Shown: positions 14,403-27,800, numbered from the stretch's first letter. The stretch: 64,000 nucleotides of DNA from Micromussa lordhowensis (GCA_964020085.1 OZ026597.1:19729021-19793020); one strand, 5' to 3'. Program-made: numbers and translations. The notes: generated by a model not told the origin, from the letters alone.

Positions 14403-17400
14403 TGATTTTTTCAGGCTTCTTTCCAGTTGCTTAAATTGGAAAATTCACTGCGAGGATCATTCTTCACTTTCAAAACTGTGTCTGCGAATTTTTTTATTTC
14501 CAAATATTTTTTCTCCGAGAGCGATTTTTCTACGATCACTTCATATTTTTAATCCTATTTCGAAAATATTCTTTAACTTTTCCCTAGCATTGAATATGGC
14601 AAGTCGCAGACACGTTTTTTAGCGCTTTGAGTCCGGAAACTGACCGACTGACCATGTCGAACTTAATTCTCGGGTCGACCCAAATAACATCTGTCGAACT
14701 TAATTGATTCAAACGCCGATCTCGTCATGTACTTAATTGGGGCTATTAGGTTCATGAGCCGAACCTAATCGTACACCATATAGTAAGATTTGGGTTGGAA
14801 TATGGTCAGATCAACAAATAGATCCTTGCTGCTCTATGTCAGTTCTGTAATTGATCACAGATGACGTCAAAAAGTGGTAAGAACAAAAAAGTGGTACACG
14901 AGGCGTAACGAGTGTGTCACTGATGTTCTTACCACATTCTGACACCTTCTGTGATCAGTTACGGAACAGACGCAAGGCAACATGGAATCTGTTTGTTTTA
15001 TATAATATAGAAACAGAAATGTGTTAACAACGTCGTCTATGCGTCCGTCCTCCAATTAATCATAAGTAAGAACCAATCAAAATGCGAGAATAAGTCGACT
15101 TCTATAACAGAAGACATTTACTGTAATTACAAACAACTAACTCTTACTGAACGTGTTTGCTCAGAAGGGGGAACCATGACGATTGGTTTCAGAGAGTCAA
15201 ACGCTTCAGTTGTTCTCGGTGTGTTGACTGGGTTCAATCTGTGGAGTTACGCAATGACACCAGCGGAGATATTGCGCATGTCGCATGGATGTGGCACTGA
15301 AGCAGGTGACGTGAAAGCCTGGGAAACAGTAAGAAATGGTTTGCAGAAAGAAGTGGCGGTAGTAAGGCCTCGGACTTGCAAAGATAGAAAAGGCAAGTAA
15401 TGTAGAGAATGAAGGTGATCAAGGACTAATAGACAGCCTTCTTCTCTAACCATGAAACAACCAGATAATGTGGGATGGAATAAAGGACATCTTCTCGTGT
15501 AGACATCCTACAGCGCCTGTGCATGCTAGTTTCCACAATAGTGGAATTTTATTGCGGGATCGTGAAGCTACTACTCTTATTTTAACTAAGTCATTCATTC
15601 ATTTGTTCATTCGTTCACTCATTCATTCATTCATTCATTCATTCATTCATTCATTCATTCATTCTCATTTATTCATTTATTCAGTCAGTCACTGATTCGC
15701 TCGTTTTTCCTCGTTATACGTGTGTTCGTCCGTTATTTGCAGGCCCATAATATCTGTAATAGTTTGTCGTCGTTCTTGATTATTATTGCTGTTCAAATAC
15801 TGTGAATATCTGCTTGTTTTCAGGGAACCGGCTCGTGGTAGATACCAGTTCTACCCGCTTTAACAAGTCTGCTGTTCTTGTGAGCCCAGAGTACAACAGA
15901 TCACGTGACTGGTATAGCAAGTGCTTAAGGTTTCGTTACATGTTGAGGGGGCCTGGAAAGAAAAGAATGACAATTTTCCACAGGACAGACAGCTATCGAG
16001 AAATACCAATCTGGACTTCGAAACGTAACACTGGTAAAAATTGGGTTTACGGACAAGTTTCATTGAGTTCTGTTTCGAAGTTTCAGGTAGGTAATGACGC
16101 GTTGTGATACCGTAAAATTCCATGGGTTTTCCATCTCCCTCTCTACTCCCACCTCAGTAAAAAGTTCCTTTCTGTGCATTATTGTCTCCTCCCTCCATCC
16201 CCTTCGCTTTGCACAATCTGTCTCTTCCAAGTCATCCACATCTACTGTTCCCTGCTGGTTCCTCCCGATCCATTATTGTCTCCTCCCTCCATCCCCTTCG
16301 CTTTGCACAATCTGTCTCTTCCAAGTCATCCGTATCTACTCTTCCCTGCTGGTTCCTCCCGATCCATTATTGTCTCCTCCCTCCATGCTTTTCCCTTTGC
16401 ACAATCTGGATCTGGCTCTTCCAAGTCATCCGCATCTACTCTTCCCTGCTGGTTCCTCCCGATCCATTATTGTCTCCTCCCTCCATCCCCTTCCCTTTGC
16501 ACAGTCTGTCTCTTCCAAGTCATCCACATCTACTCTTCCCTGCTGGTTCCTCCCGATCCATTATTGTCTCCTCCCTCCATCCTCTTCCCTTTGCACAGTC
16601 TGTCTCTTCCAAGTCATCCGCATCTACTCTTCCCTGCTGGTTCCTCCCGATCCATTATTGTCTCCTCCCTCAATCCCCTTCCCCTCGCACAATCTGTCTC
16701 TTCCAAGTCATCCACATCTACTCTTCCCTGCTGGTTCCTCCCGATCCATTATTGTCTCCTCCCTCCATCCCCTTCCCTTTGCACAAGTCATCCACATCTA
16801 CTCTTCCCTGCTGGTTCCTCCCGATCCATTATTGTCTCCTTCCTCCATCCCCTTCCCTTTGCACAGTCTGTCTCTTCCAAGTCATCCACATCTACTCTTC
16901 CCTGCTGGTTCCTCCCGATCCATTATTGTCTCCTCCCTCCATCCTCTTCCCTTTGCACAGTCTGTCTCTTCCAAGTCATCCGCATCTACTCTTCCCTGCT
17001 GGTTCCTCCCGATCCATTATTGTCTCCTCCCTCAATCCCCTTCCCCTCGCACAATCTGTCTCTTCCAAGTCATCCACATCTACTCTTCCCTGCTGGTTCC
17101 TCCCGATCCATTATTGTCTCCTCCCTCCATCCCCTTCCCTTTGCACAAGTCATCCACATCTACTCTTCCCTGCTGGTTCCTCCCGATCCATTATTGTCTC
17201 CTCCCTCCATCCTCTTCCCTTTGCACAGTCTGTCTCTTCCAAGTCATCCGCATCTACTCTTCCCTGCTGGTTCCTCCCGATCCATTATTGTCTCCTCCCT
17301 CAATCCCCTTCCCCTCGCACAATCTGTCTCTTCCAAGTCATCCACATCTACTCTTCCCTGCTGGTTCCTCCCGATCCATTATTGTCTCCTCCCTCCATCC

Positions 17401-18846
17401 CCTTCCCTTTGCACAAGTCATCCACATCTACTCTTCCCTGCTGGTTCCTCCCGATCCATTATTGTCTCCTTCCTCCATCCCCTTCCCTTTGCACAGTCTG
17501 TCTCTTCCAAGCCATCCACATCTACTGTTCCCTTCTGGTAAACTGTACCTTCCTTCTGCGACAATCCCCATAAATAGTCCTTACCCAAATACATTTCCAG
17601 GGCAATTACTTCTTAAGCGCATCTCCGACCTCCTTGGCGTTGTACAAGAAAAAGCGATGTCACCGACGTAAAACGTACCTCCACATAAATAACGTTCAAT
17701 CCATTATTGTAACACGATTGTTATCCTTCGACGATCGTTTAACTACGCCTCCATGTCGATGTATGAGACAGTTTTTCCCTTCTTCTTTCTAGAGAGGCTT
17801 TGACTACGGAAAGTGTGCTTAATAACTGATACTAAATCGTTTCATAGACCCTTTGCATAAATGGCGCCTAAATTTGAATAACAATACTTATACATCCTTA
17901 GCCTCACATGCATGTGAAAAATCCTTTGTCTGAAAACATGAGTACGAGGCTAAGGATGTATCAAGTGTTGTTATTCAAATTTAGGCGCCATTTATGCAAA
18001 GGGTCTATTGCTTCAATTTACAGGTATCAATAAAAGGTGAAGCAGAAGACAACTTAATAGCATTAACCGGACTGTACATTGACGAGGGGAAGCATTGCAC
18101 GCACGAGCCGCCGTCTGCCAAAAAAGGTAAAATATGTATTCCTCGTTTCTATTGAAATGGAACTACGGTCTCTGGCTGGAAACTCAAAAACTTTACTAGG
18201 ATCTTCAGTTAGTACGCGCGCTGTGATTAGTCAATTTAGAGGGCCGTATTCTACTGTACGGCCCGCTAAAATAGAAAGCTGTTTTGGTTGCCAAAATGTT
18301 TTGTGACTTATCACCAAGTGTTATAAACTTTTTTTAGCAAGTAAAAGTTTAGAACTCCCTTTTACTTCTTCTGCTAACGACTTAAGAGCCACTTAAAGAT
18401 ATGCTGTCACCATTTTTTGAATGATTTTGGAAATCTAAAAACATGTATCGATCATGGGAAACTGAGCAATAGTGGTTTTATTCTGTAGAGCAGTACTCGA
18501 CAAATGATTAAAACCCATTCGGAAGTGAGGATGGCTAACGATGGGGACTGAGGATGAAAACGGATTGCGATAGGAATTTTTTTAAAAAGCGCCAGGATAT
18601 TACTTTTTCAAGTTTGGCTCGAAAATCGTTGAAATTTTGCAAAAATGTTGCTGCAGTGTAGACTTTCTTCGCGAAATTGCTTTTAATCATTTAGTTAGAA
18701 CTACAGTAGAACCCCGGTAATTCGAACTCTGAAGGGAAACGAAAAACAGTTCGAGTTATCGGGGTCAATTGAATATCCAACTTGCTATAGTATACAGTTT
18801 TACAGCACTTGTAAATGTAATGCAAATCTTATTTATAGTGGTCATA

Positions 18847-18879
<33 letters not shown>

Positions 18880-21800
18880 CTACAGGTATGCCACTGAAAC
18901 AAAGGAAACAAATATTTCAAATAAACGTAACATAGTTAAAAATCCCAACTGGCAGGAGGCAGACCAGTCGGCTATTTACAAAGCGTGACCGAGGACTTGA
19001 ACTCGGGACTACCGAGTAACAAGTTCCGCTAGTGACAGCACTTCAGTAGACAGTACAGTGCAAATGTGACAGCTAAAGGCTCTGGATCCGGTATGACTCA
19101 AAAGATCGGGAAATGATTGTCAAATATGTGAACGGCCGGTTGCACAAATTAAAATCAAAATGCTGTAGTGTCAGTTTTGAGTGTTTTTACCGATTACACG
19201 ACTAGAAAAGACAATGGGATGACATCCGTCGTGAGTTACGTGAACCAGAATTCGAGTTATCGGGGAGTTCGAGTTACAGGGATTCTACTGTAATTAAGTT
19301 TTTATTACATAAATGTAGGGACCATTTCGTGAATTTATAACAGTTTTAAGCAAATATATTGGAATGTCAGCGAGATTTTCGTGTTAATAGAAGGGGTCAC
19401 GGCGTTTATAAGGAAGTTTCAGCACTCGCCATTCTCATTTTCGTCTAAGCTTGAACCCTTTACCATCTTAATAGCGATTTCTATGACTTCATTTCCCTAT
19501 TATCGCGACCTTACATACATTTTGTTTTCTCGCTTTCAGCTTGTAACGAAAACCTATTCAACATGTCAGGATATTTCTTCTCTCCTTCATTTCCTGGATA
19601 TTATTTGGGAGACATTTATTGCACGTGGCATGTCATCGTCCCATCTGGTTACATCATTCACCTCGAGTTCCAAGAATTCCGACTCAAGGATCACCCTATA
19701 TGCGAGAACTGTTTTCTTCAGATTTTCGATGGGCGCGATACGACTGCGCCTGCGATAGGCAGATTCTGCGGATATGCTCATCCTCCCCATTTTGTTTCTT
19801 CATCAAATCATTTCACGATTGTTCTTGATTGTCAAGGAGGTTTGCGCGCAGAAGGATTCAAGGCCTTTTATCGCTCGGTTGCAGGTACATGAGTGGTATT
19901 TTCTAACCCAGTTGTTGTTATTTTTGTAGTTTAATTGCCTTTAAAAAAACCTGTTTTTCCCAATACTTCCATCATATGCGAACTCTGGTGCTTGCTGAGA
20001 GGATCAATGATGTTTAACATCCAACGCTACTGCCAAAAGAATTCTCGTGTTGTAATTGTTGTAATACGCTTACTTCTTCAATTGTCGATTTTTGCTTTAA
20101 AGGAATTGTGCCGGGGATTTTAGCCAAATTTAGACATGACTTAAATTGAGTGAAATATAAAAATACCCACTTGAAACAGTGAAGGAACATTTCAATAACA
20201 CACCAAAAAAAAGGTACGGATGGACATAATTTGAAAGATTAACACGGATTACGGGTTGGGTTTTGGAAAAATATTAAGCTAAACAGTTTTCAAAGTTAAT
20301 CTCGTTTGGTTGTCACCTTTAGTCATAACGCTCGGGAGACATAGTTGTTTCTAAAGAAGCTATGCAGGGCCTTAAATTGTCATTTAGATCCGTAGAAGTA
20401 ATTTCTTCGCTAAAATTAAGTTTACAGTAATAGTTTTAAAGGTCGCTGAAAATAAGACGCATAGCGGAGTACTTTTGACGAACATCGAGATTATTTCCAT
20501 TCTCTGATAGTATTATTCATGCATGTTTTTTTGGTTTGTTTTGTTTTCTTCAGCTGCTGATGATCTGGCCTCGTCTTGTTCACGTCAGCAAGGTAACCAC
20601 TACAGTGCTTGTGTAGTACGTAAACGACCATCGACCGTAAAACATTTTGCCACTCTCAAGAGGACCTTGATAATCAAAAACGTTTACTTTATGTTTCTTG
20701 TTAAGGTATCCTTAGTTGGGAATTGCTTTAAGTCTTAGCTCATGTCGTGAGATTAGATTAATGTCAAGTAACATAGTTTGTTGTTGAAATTGTAAATTAG
20801 ACTGAGGTTTGCTAAAAATGTTCACAAGAACTCGACTAACGTCCACTCGTTTTCTAGGATGTCCATCAAGCTGCAAGTGCGAAGAGTTATATGAAGGTCC
20901 AGACAAAACGATTCTGGTGACAGGAGAAGACTTGGTTACCGTGCCGAGCAAACTTCCTTCCCACACTGGAGCAGTGTATGTTGCCGTTTACTCATTCCCG
21001 CGAATAAAGTTACCTCGCAAAAAAATGATCAGGATCAATCATTTAGCTATGAATGCCAGTGCTTGTATAGGGCGCCTATGTGATACTCAAAGTGCATCTG
21101 TTTCTGTTATGATTCTTACATGATTGCTAAAATTACTCCCATGTAACGTTTCACATTTATTGTGTTTTGACTTGTTTTACAGGTTTTTCCAAAAAAACCG
21201 GATATCCCAGCTTCGAGAGATGGATTTCACAAATCTCACAAAACTGGAGTACATGTTAGTATTTGCTTTTTACTTTCTTCTCATCCAACTGAATGCAAAA
21301 CCAAAACGTCCAAGCTTGCGATACGATTTCTTTGAGAAAAGACGCAAAAAATGCCTTCTTTAAGCAACTTCATTTGTTACAAGAGAGTTCATATTAGAGA
21401 TTCTATCCATGTGACCCATTTAAATGATTTAAAATCAAGGTCTTTATCTCTAGGTGATGATGCTAAGAGAGGGGTGTGTTTACGTGCTTAGTTTTAAGGA
21501 TTGTTGTAACTAGCATTTCGTTTTGACTGAGCTGTACAATGTTTACAAAAACAAATGAAGTTTCACTTATTTAATCTTAAAAAATACTGGGTGTATAAAA
21601 TGTGGCTCAAAAATCTTTTCATTTCAAATAGCTGCCTTATTTTCTTTGTCTTCTCTCTGTTTTCAGCGACATGAGTTTCAATATTCTTCTCCATGTAGAT
21701 GAACGCTCTTTCCAAAATCTTCCCTCCGTTAACACATTGTAAGTATATATCCCACCTGAATTATTTTCAGCAGCAGAACAAAGACCTATCTATATTCAAA

Positions 21801-24800
21801 ATAAAAAAAATTAATTTACATGTAATTTATTTCGTTGTTGAAAAAACGTACTCGGGCAAAATGGCTGACTTGATGTCTGAATGACGTTATAAAAGTATTT
21901 TTATTGGCGAATAATGCAGCGTTGTTTGGTGCTAATGAATTTCTCTCATATTGCTTTCAGGAGACTAAATTCTAACTTCTTTCGCACTCTCCCTGTTGGA
22001 GGATTCACCGGGCTTCCCAATTTACGCGTACTGTGAGTATTTTATGTTTCTGGAAAACCCGTTAAAATTAGTCCCGCTGTTGCACTCCTACACCTTTACT
22101 GAGGGGAGGCCCGTCGAGATAAGTTATCTGGTCCATATTAGACCATATCAGACTACAGGCCGTATGTTTTTCTTTCGAAATGAGGCGGGGATTGTGAGGT
22201 GAGAAATTTAGAAGGGATTGGGACGAGACCTGGGTGTGGCACTCGCGCCAACCCCCTCGTCAATACCGCTCTTTTGCGCTGATGTTCAGTTCGTCTGACA
22301 CAACCGGCTGTTCAGATCACCCGTCTGAAACAACCGGCTGCCAACAGTCTAACTTGACAACAAAGATGTCTAGGACCATATGAAATGGGAAGTTTTGATT
22401 TTTTTTTTGTTTCAGTGATTTGGGATGGAATCTCCTACACCAAGCAAGAAGTGGAATTCTTGACGGACTGACAAGTTTAGAGGTTTTGTAAGTGCAAAGC
22501 TACAGTTTTAGTTTTAAATTTTAGTCTTAAATTGTAATTTCGAATTTAAAAGCTGAGTTTGTGTTTCATAAATAAGTTCATCTGACTCAGGTGATTGCGT
22601 TTTTAGGAGTCTGCGCTCGAACCAGATAGAAGGAATGGAACACGGTGTTTTTGACAACAAGAGCACCTTGACTCATTTGTAAGTTTATCTATTTGTTAAC
22701 TTTGTCGTTTATGAAGTAGATTAATCTAATAGTAGTCTTTGAAAAAGAAATAATCACAGACATGGGCGAGCCCTGCGAGCTGGGACCCTACGATCGGTTG
22801 AATTGATGAGTAGTCTATGATCAAATCTCTTGTGAATACCTTTTGAAGTTGTTCCACAGCGACTAAACATTCCTAATAAAATGTGTTGCCCTTAATGGGC
22901 TCTTTTTATCATCCTGGGCATACTGACATTGAACCATTGTTTCATGCTGTTTAGATATCTTCAGGAAAACAAGCTCACAACTTTACCAAGTGGCCTGTTT
23001 GGAGCTCTTGCAAAACTGAAAGTGTTGTGAGTATTCATTTTCACTCATCAGTTATTCGAGACAACCGAGTTCTGTAACAAATGCCATGTGGAACTACTGT
23101 GCCGTGTATGTCAATGATCACAGCAAACGGCTTTTTGTTAATGTATCTTTAAACATTATTTCTCCCCACGCACCGGACGTGAAGTGCAGATGAGGTGATG
23201 GAACTTTCTTTCTATGCTTAATTGTTCTCATTTCGCCAGGGACCTAAGCAGCAACCAGTTGACGACAGTTACCAAGGGAACTTTTCAAGGACTAGAATCA
23301 TTAGAATATCTGTAAGTACGGTACTGTGAAGAATACTGCATACTAAAAGAAGATAGGTAAAGTCTGCCCACGAGCCAAGTGGCTCATCAGGCCGGAGCTT
23401 ATCCCGGTTTCAGTAGCATGAAGCATGAAGAATACTGCATAGTGTTGATATAACCACGCCTGAACAGCAACAAACCTAGATTACTATTTTTGCCTTTTCT
23501 GATTATTCACAAGATGAAATCCACTGGTAATGTTCACAATCAGCGTGCCAAACATTCATATTATGCTACTACTGGGTCAACGGCTCCTGGTTACTACTAA
23601 GAGGGCTTGACGTCAGAGTTTCACATTTGTAGTGTTCACGAAACATTTAAATGGCATATCTTGTAGCAGCAAAAGGAAACATAAAACACTTTGAAAAACC
23701 TCCTTTTTGAAAAACGATGATCTTGCACGTGACCTGGTCCACAAAGCCAGAGGTTTAGGGCGGGCTCCTTTCAGAGTTTTCGACAAGCATCTCCATCAGT
23801 TTCGTATGATAAACAGGGGGGAGGAGTTCGTTTATTGTCTATGAGGATACCATATTTGTGTTCAAATTCATCGCTATCTATGAAAGCTGTTTAGATAAAT
23901 ACATACATACATTACTTACATACATTATTTTCTTTACCCTCGGATTTTAGAGTAGCTGCAGCTAATATCTCCGAGCATTTAACCATCAGATGACAGATAG
24001 ACCACCACACCGGGAACTACGTCCCCTACTCTTTTCGAACAGTGTGTGGGTTTTTTTACGTCCCACAGAATTAATTATGAAGAGTTGTGAGACGGGGCCT
24101 ACGGTTTGTCGTCCTTATCCGAGAAAGAAGAAATAAACATTGAATTGCTCTTTAGTTTCTTGTGACGCTTCTTCCTCCTCGTTACCTCAGGTACCTGAAC
24201 AGCAACAAACTGTCTGATGTGCCGTCCGATGCTTTCAGTGAACTGAAAAACATTAAATACCTGTGAGTAACTGACGTTTATTTTCTACAATATTGGGTAA
24301 CGTAGTCTTTTTTGGGGAAATGTTGACCCAGAAACATTCACATCAGATTTGATTCATTTGTCTCTTTAGGGTAGGTAAAGCTAGCAAATGTACAACGGGA
24401 GAATAATTGAAACAACAATGAGTTTTCAACTTGCAGAAATTGAGGATCCTTTCTCTGCTACAAATCCTGATGTAAATTATTGTTGTCCAACGAAAATCAT
24501 GAACAACACTGTTGTTAGTCCTTTTGTTCTCACGTTAAGCGATTTTTCTCACACAGGAAACTCGATCGCTTCATTCTCTGCTGCTATGCCAAGAAATCAA
24601 TCGTTGGAGTGGAGTGTGAGTCCCCAGTCGATGAATTCTCAAGCTGTGACGACCTCATGAAAAACAAAACTCTCCAGATTTGTATTTGGATTCTTGGAAT
24701 CCTTGCCTTTCTTGGTAATCTTCTTGTCATAATATGGCGGGCCCTCGACAAAGAAGAGAACAGGGTTCAATCGTTGTTACTGACAAATCTGGCCGCCGCT

Positions 24801-27800
24801 GACCTGTTGATGGGCGTGTATTTGCTGACAATCGCAATCATGGACTTGAGATGGCAAGGGGAATATTTTAAGCATGACATCGAATGGAGATCTGGCATGG
24901 GTTGTCGAATTTCTGGAGTTCTTTCCATGCTCTCCAGTGAAGTATCCGTTCTGATTCTAACAATCATTACGATGGACAGACTAATATGCATTGTCTTTCC
25001 TTTCAAGTTCAACCGCCTTACTTACAGAGCCGCCGTGCTTGCATGCATAGGAGTATGGATGTTTGGTGTAGTCATATCGGTTATTCCTATTACTGGTATT
25101 AGCTACTTTTACGGTGATGAGAGCGCTGGTAATTTTGGTTTCTACAGCCGCTCTGCCGTTTGCCTTCCGCTTCAGTTGTCTGGAGGAAGACCAGCTGGCT
25201 GGGAATATTCCGTCGCCTTTTTCGTTTGTTTGAACTTCATTTCCTTCACGTTCATCCTCTTCGCTTACATAACAATGTTCTGGACTGTAAAGCGCGCGTC
25301 CCGCGCCGCGCGATCGACAAATTTAAACAAAGAATCCGCCATGGCCAAGCGACTTGTCTTCATTGTGATGACAGACTTTTGCTGTTGGATGCCAATAATT
25401 ATAATCAACATTTTATCTCTGACTGGAAATTTTGTCGATCCAAACAAAATTGCCTATGTGTGGATAGCAGTGTTTGTTCTTCCGCTCAACTCTTCCCTCA
25501 ATCCAATCCTGTACACGTTTTCCACCGACAGAACTAAACGAAGCTTGGTCCGAAAGCGGAAAAACGTCAGTAGCCTGGCAATGAAGACACTCCACAGTCG
25601 TTTACCAGGTGAGTAGAACCAGTTCTGATCCAAACAAAGGCAATGATTGGATATCGGCCTCAGGCAAACGTTTTATTTGACAGCCCCTCCCTCCCTCCCT
25701 CCCTCCCTCCCTAGTCCCGATAGGAGACACCATAACAAGGAAGTTCACAATAGAATAAATGTCTCTTAGGTCCACGCTTAAGGGATACCTATTTCAAAGA
25801 AATGCCTTCACGCTTTGGATACGTAGGTAAGACGCCATAAAGATGACTCTCTGCATGAGCGGGTGTCCCTTCGTGTTGCACACTTCGTCTTATTACTAAA
25901 AAAATTATTTCTATTTAATTCATTTGGTCGCTTGCTATGACACACATCCGAGTACTGAACTGTAGGGCCCACCTTTTCCCTCTCTGTAGAAAGCTCTCGG
26001 CCATGCCTTACCTTTTAAGTGTAGCTCGATTTTTAAGGCAATTTATGTGGTTATATGCGCTCGTATTGGACCAATTGTTTAGTTCTACGAGGGTGTCGTA
26101 GCGTCCATTGTCGTACAAGAGGGTGATCTGCTTGTCGTGAGCAGGCTCTAACGATGTGACTTGACAACACGGTCGTCAAACAAGAAGAGTTGGTAAGAGA
26201 TTTTAGCGAATACTTTGGGGTTCTTTGTAACCGCGAGGGCCTGGTTTCACCTGGGTGTCCTTGCCATACGGCGAAAAAGAACCATAGTTTACTCGGCTTG
26301 GATACAACCAGCGTCTCGAAATCCTCACGATGACCGGGTTAAGTTTTACACTTGTGACTACTTCCTCGCGGGGTTGGGTGAAAGCTGAAAAAAATGTAAT
26401 CAATACACATGTCCATTTAATTCTTTCACCCAAACAGTTTGTGGTTTGTTTGTAACTTACAGTTCGCAGGTTTGCCAGAGTATCTCCAAAGCAGACGTGG
26501 CTGAACAACGAATCATTTGTCACCAGTGGGTAGCGCCTGTCAACCTCCACAAAGAGTCGAGGAAAGTCAAATACGAATCCCTTATGTGCCAGCAGTGCTG
26601 GAAGCACTCTTATCTGTTATCTTTACTCAGCAAACAAAATGGTCCCTTAAAAGTTCTACACTGATTAAAACATATCTTTCACAGCAAATGAGTCTTCTCT
26701 TCACAGTTTAACACTGAGGCATATGTGTTATAACATACCACATGTACTGTAGTATATCTTACAGACTTTTGGTGTATCATTTCTCGCATATAATCAAATT
26801 TAAGTGATAGGTTTCTCTTTAATTTCACATTACAGTGTCGTCGAACCTAGTAAGATATAAATAGGGACGCCGGACCACTCGGGTCCAGCCCACGTTCCCG
26901 CTTGTAAAACTCTCGGCTTTTTTTTTCAAATAAACAAATATATTTTACCGTTAAAAGTCTCTGTTGTCGCCACTGTCATGCTAAACCAGTGAAGCGTTGA
27001 CCTTACCTCTCTTTTAAACTTAAATTCCAACCCGGCACGCAGAAAATTTGATATTTTTTTTTCACTACGAGCGCATATAACTATTTTACACTTTGGGCCA
27101 ATAGACCATTTCCGATATATTAAAATTCTAACTTGACTCCGAGGCTTGGGGGAATAAAACAAAAGAAATCATATCGATGTTGAGGGATGAATAATTTATT
27201 TCTTATTTTTTATTCCCCCAAGCCTCGGAGCCATGTTAGAATTTTAATATATCGCAAATGGTCTATACTTTTTACCACGTTCACTGAAGGAACTGCGTGG
27301 GTTTGAGTTGATTTATGGACTTTCTTCAGGTCGAAAACAATCCGTTGATTGGCTTAAAACATCTGATAATATCACCTTGGCAACCAACGTCCCCCCTGGT
27401 TCTGGTGACTCCATTCCTCTTCCTTCACCGGGACCTGAAGCGGGAACAAGGGACCAAGACAGCAACGAAGTACATGCTAAACTCAAACTGATAGAACACG
27501 CCAACATCCTGCAAGACGACACTGCAGGAAAACGTTCCACAGTAAGTGCTTGGGCCAAGTTGTTTCTGTCCAAAATCGATTTTAGAATTCCTTGCCGGTG
27601 AGCCAAGTGAAGATGTGATCATGTCAAGTTCAGTCGCACTCGAGCCTTCTATGTGGAGAATAACAAAAGCTAATTTTCTGTTGGTTCTGTTGCAGGGTTA
27701 TGCTGTTGCCTGGTGCGAGCAAGAGAATTTTCTTAGTATGGTGCTGCTCAAATATTTTGCCAAAGAATACAAGAAGGAGTGGTTAGCTGAGGTTGATGCG

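Larger units (their letters stand above)
13791..14470. mobile_element. Composite insertion with three tRNA-like genes, flanked by 14-bp direct repeats
   Basis: A unit of about 245 bp, each with one tRNA-like sequence, occurs as two direct copies and one inverted copy. The whole insert is bracketed by CAAAACTGTGTCTG at 13777-13790 and 14471-14484, which looks like a target-site duplication. The second and third copies form a long inverted repeat. It lies in the intron between pentraxin exons 19 and 20. Confidence 0.65.

Noticed and set aside
13877..14434. Open frames across the tRNA-like sequences
   Set aside because: Identical 62-76 codon frames on both strands follow the three copies of the tRNA-like unit; no coding evidence.
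16179..17540. CRISPR-like look of regularly spaced repeats
   Set aside because: The whole 94-bp unit is conserved, there are no unique spacers, and the context is a eukaryotic intron.
16094..17671. Three overlapping forward open frames of 525, 455 and 463 codons
   Set aside because: They lie wholly in the 94-bp minisatellite, encode the same three peptides out of register, and exist only because the unit has no stop on this strand.
24388..24660. 90-codon open frame before the GPCR hinge as an extra exon
   Set aside because: Its frame differs from the receptor frame; the acceptor at 24556 with phase 2 joins the last LRR exon directly to the relaxin-receptor-like hinge.
26203..26607. 134-codon antisense open frame between GPCR and pseudokinase exons
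   Set aside because: No domain, no splice or start context; it does not support a separate gene splitting the receptor locus.
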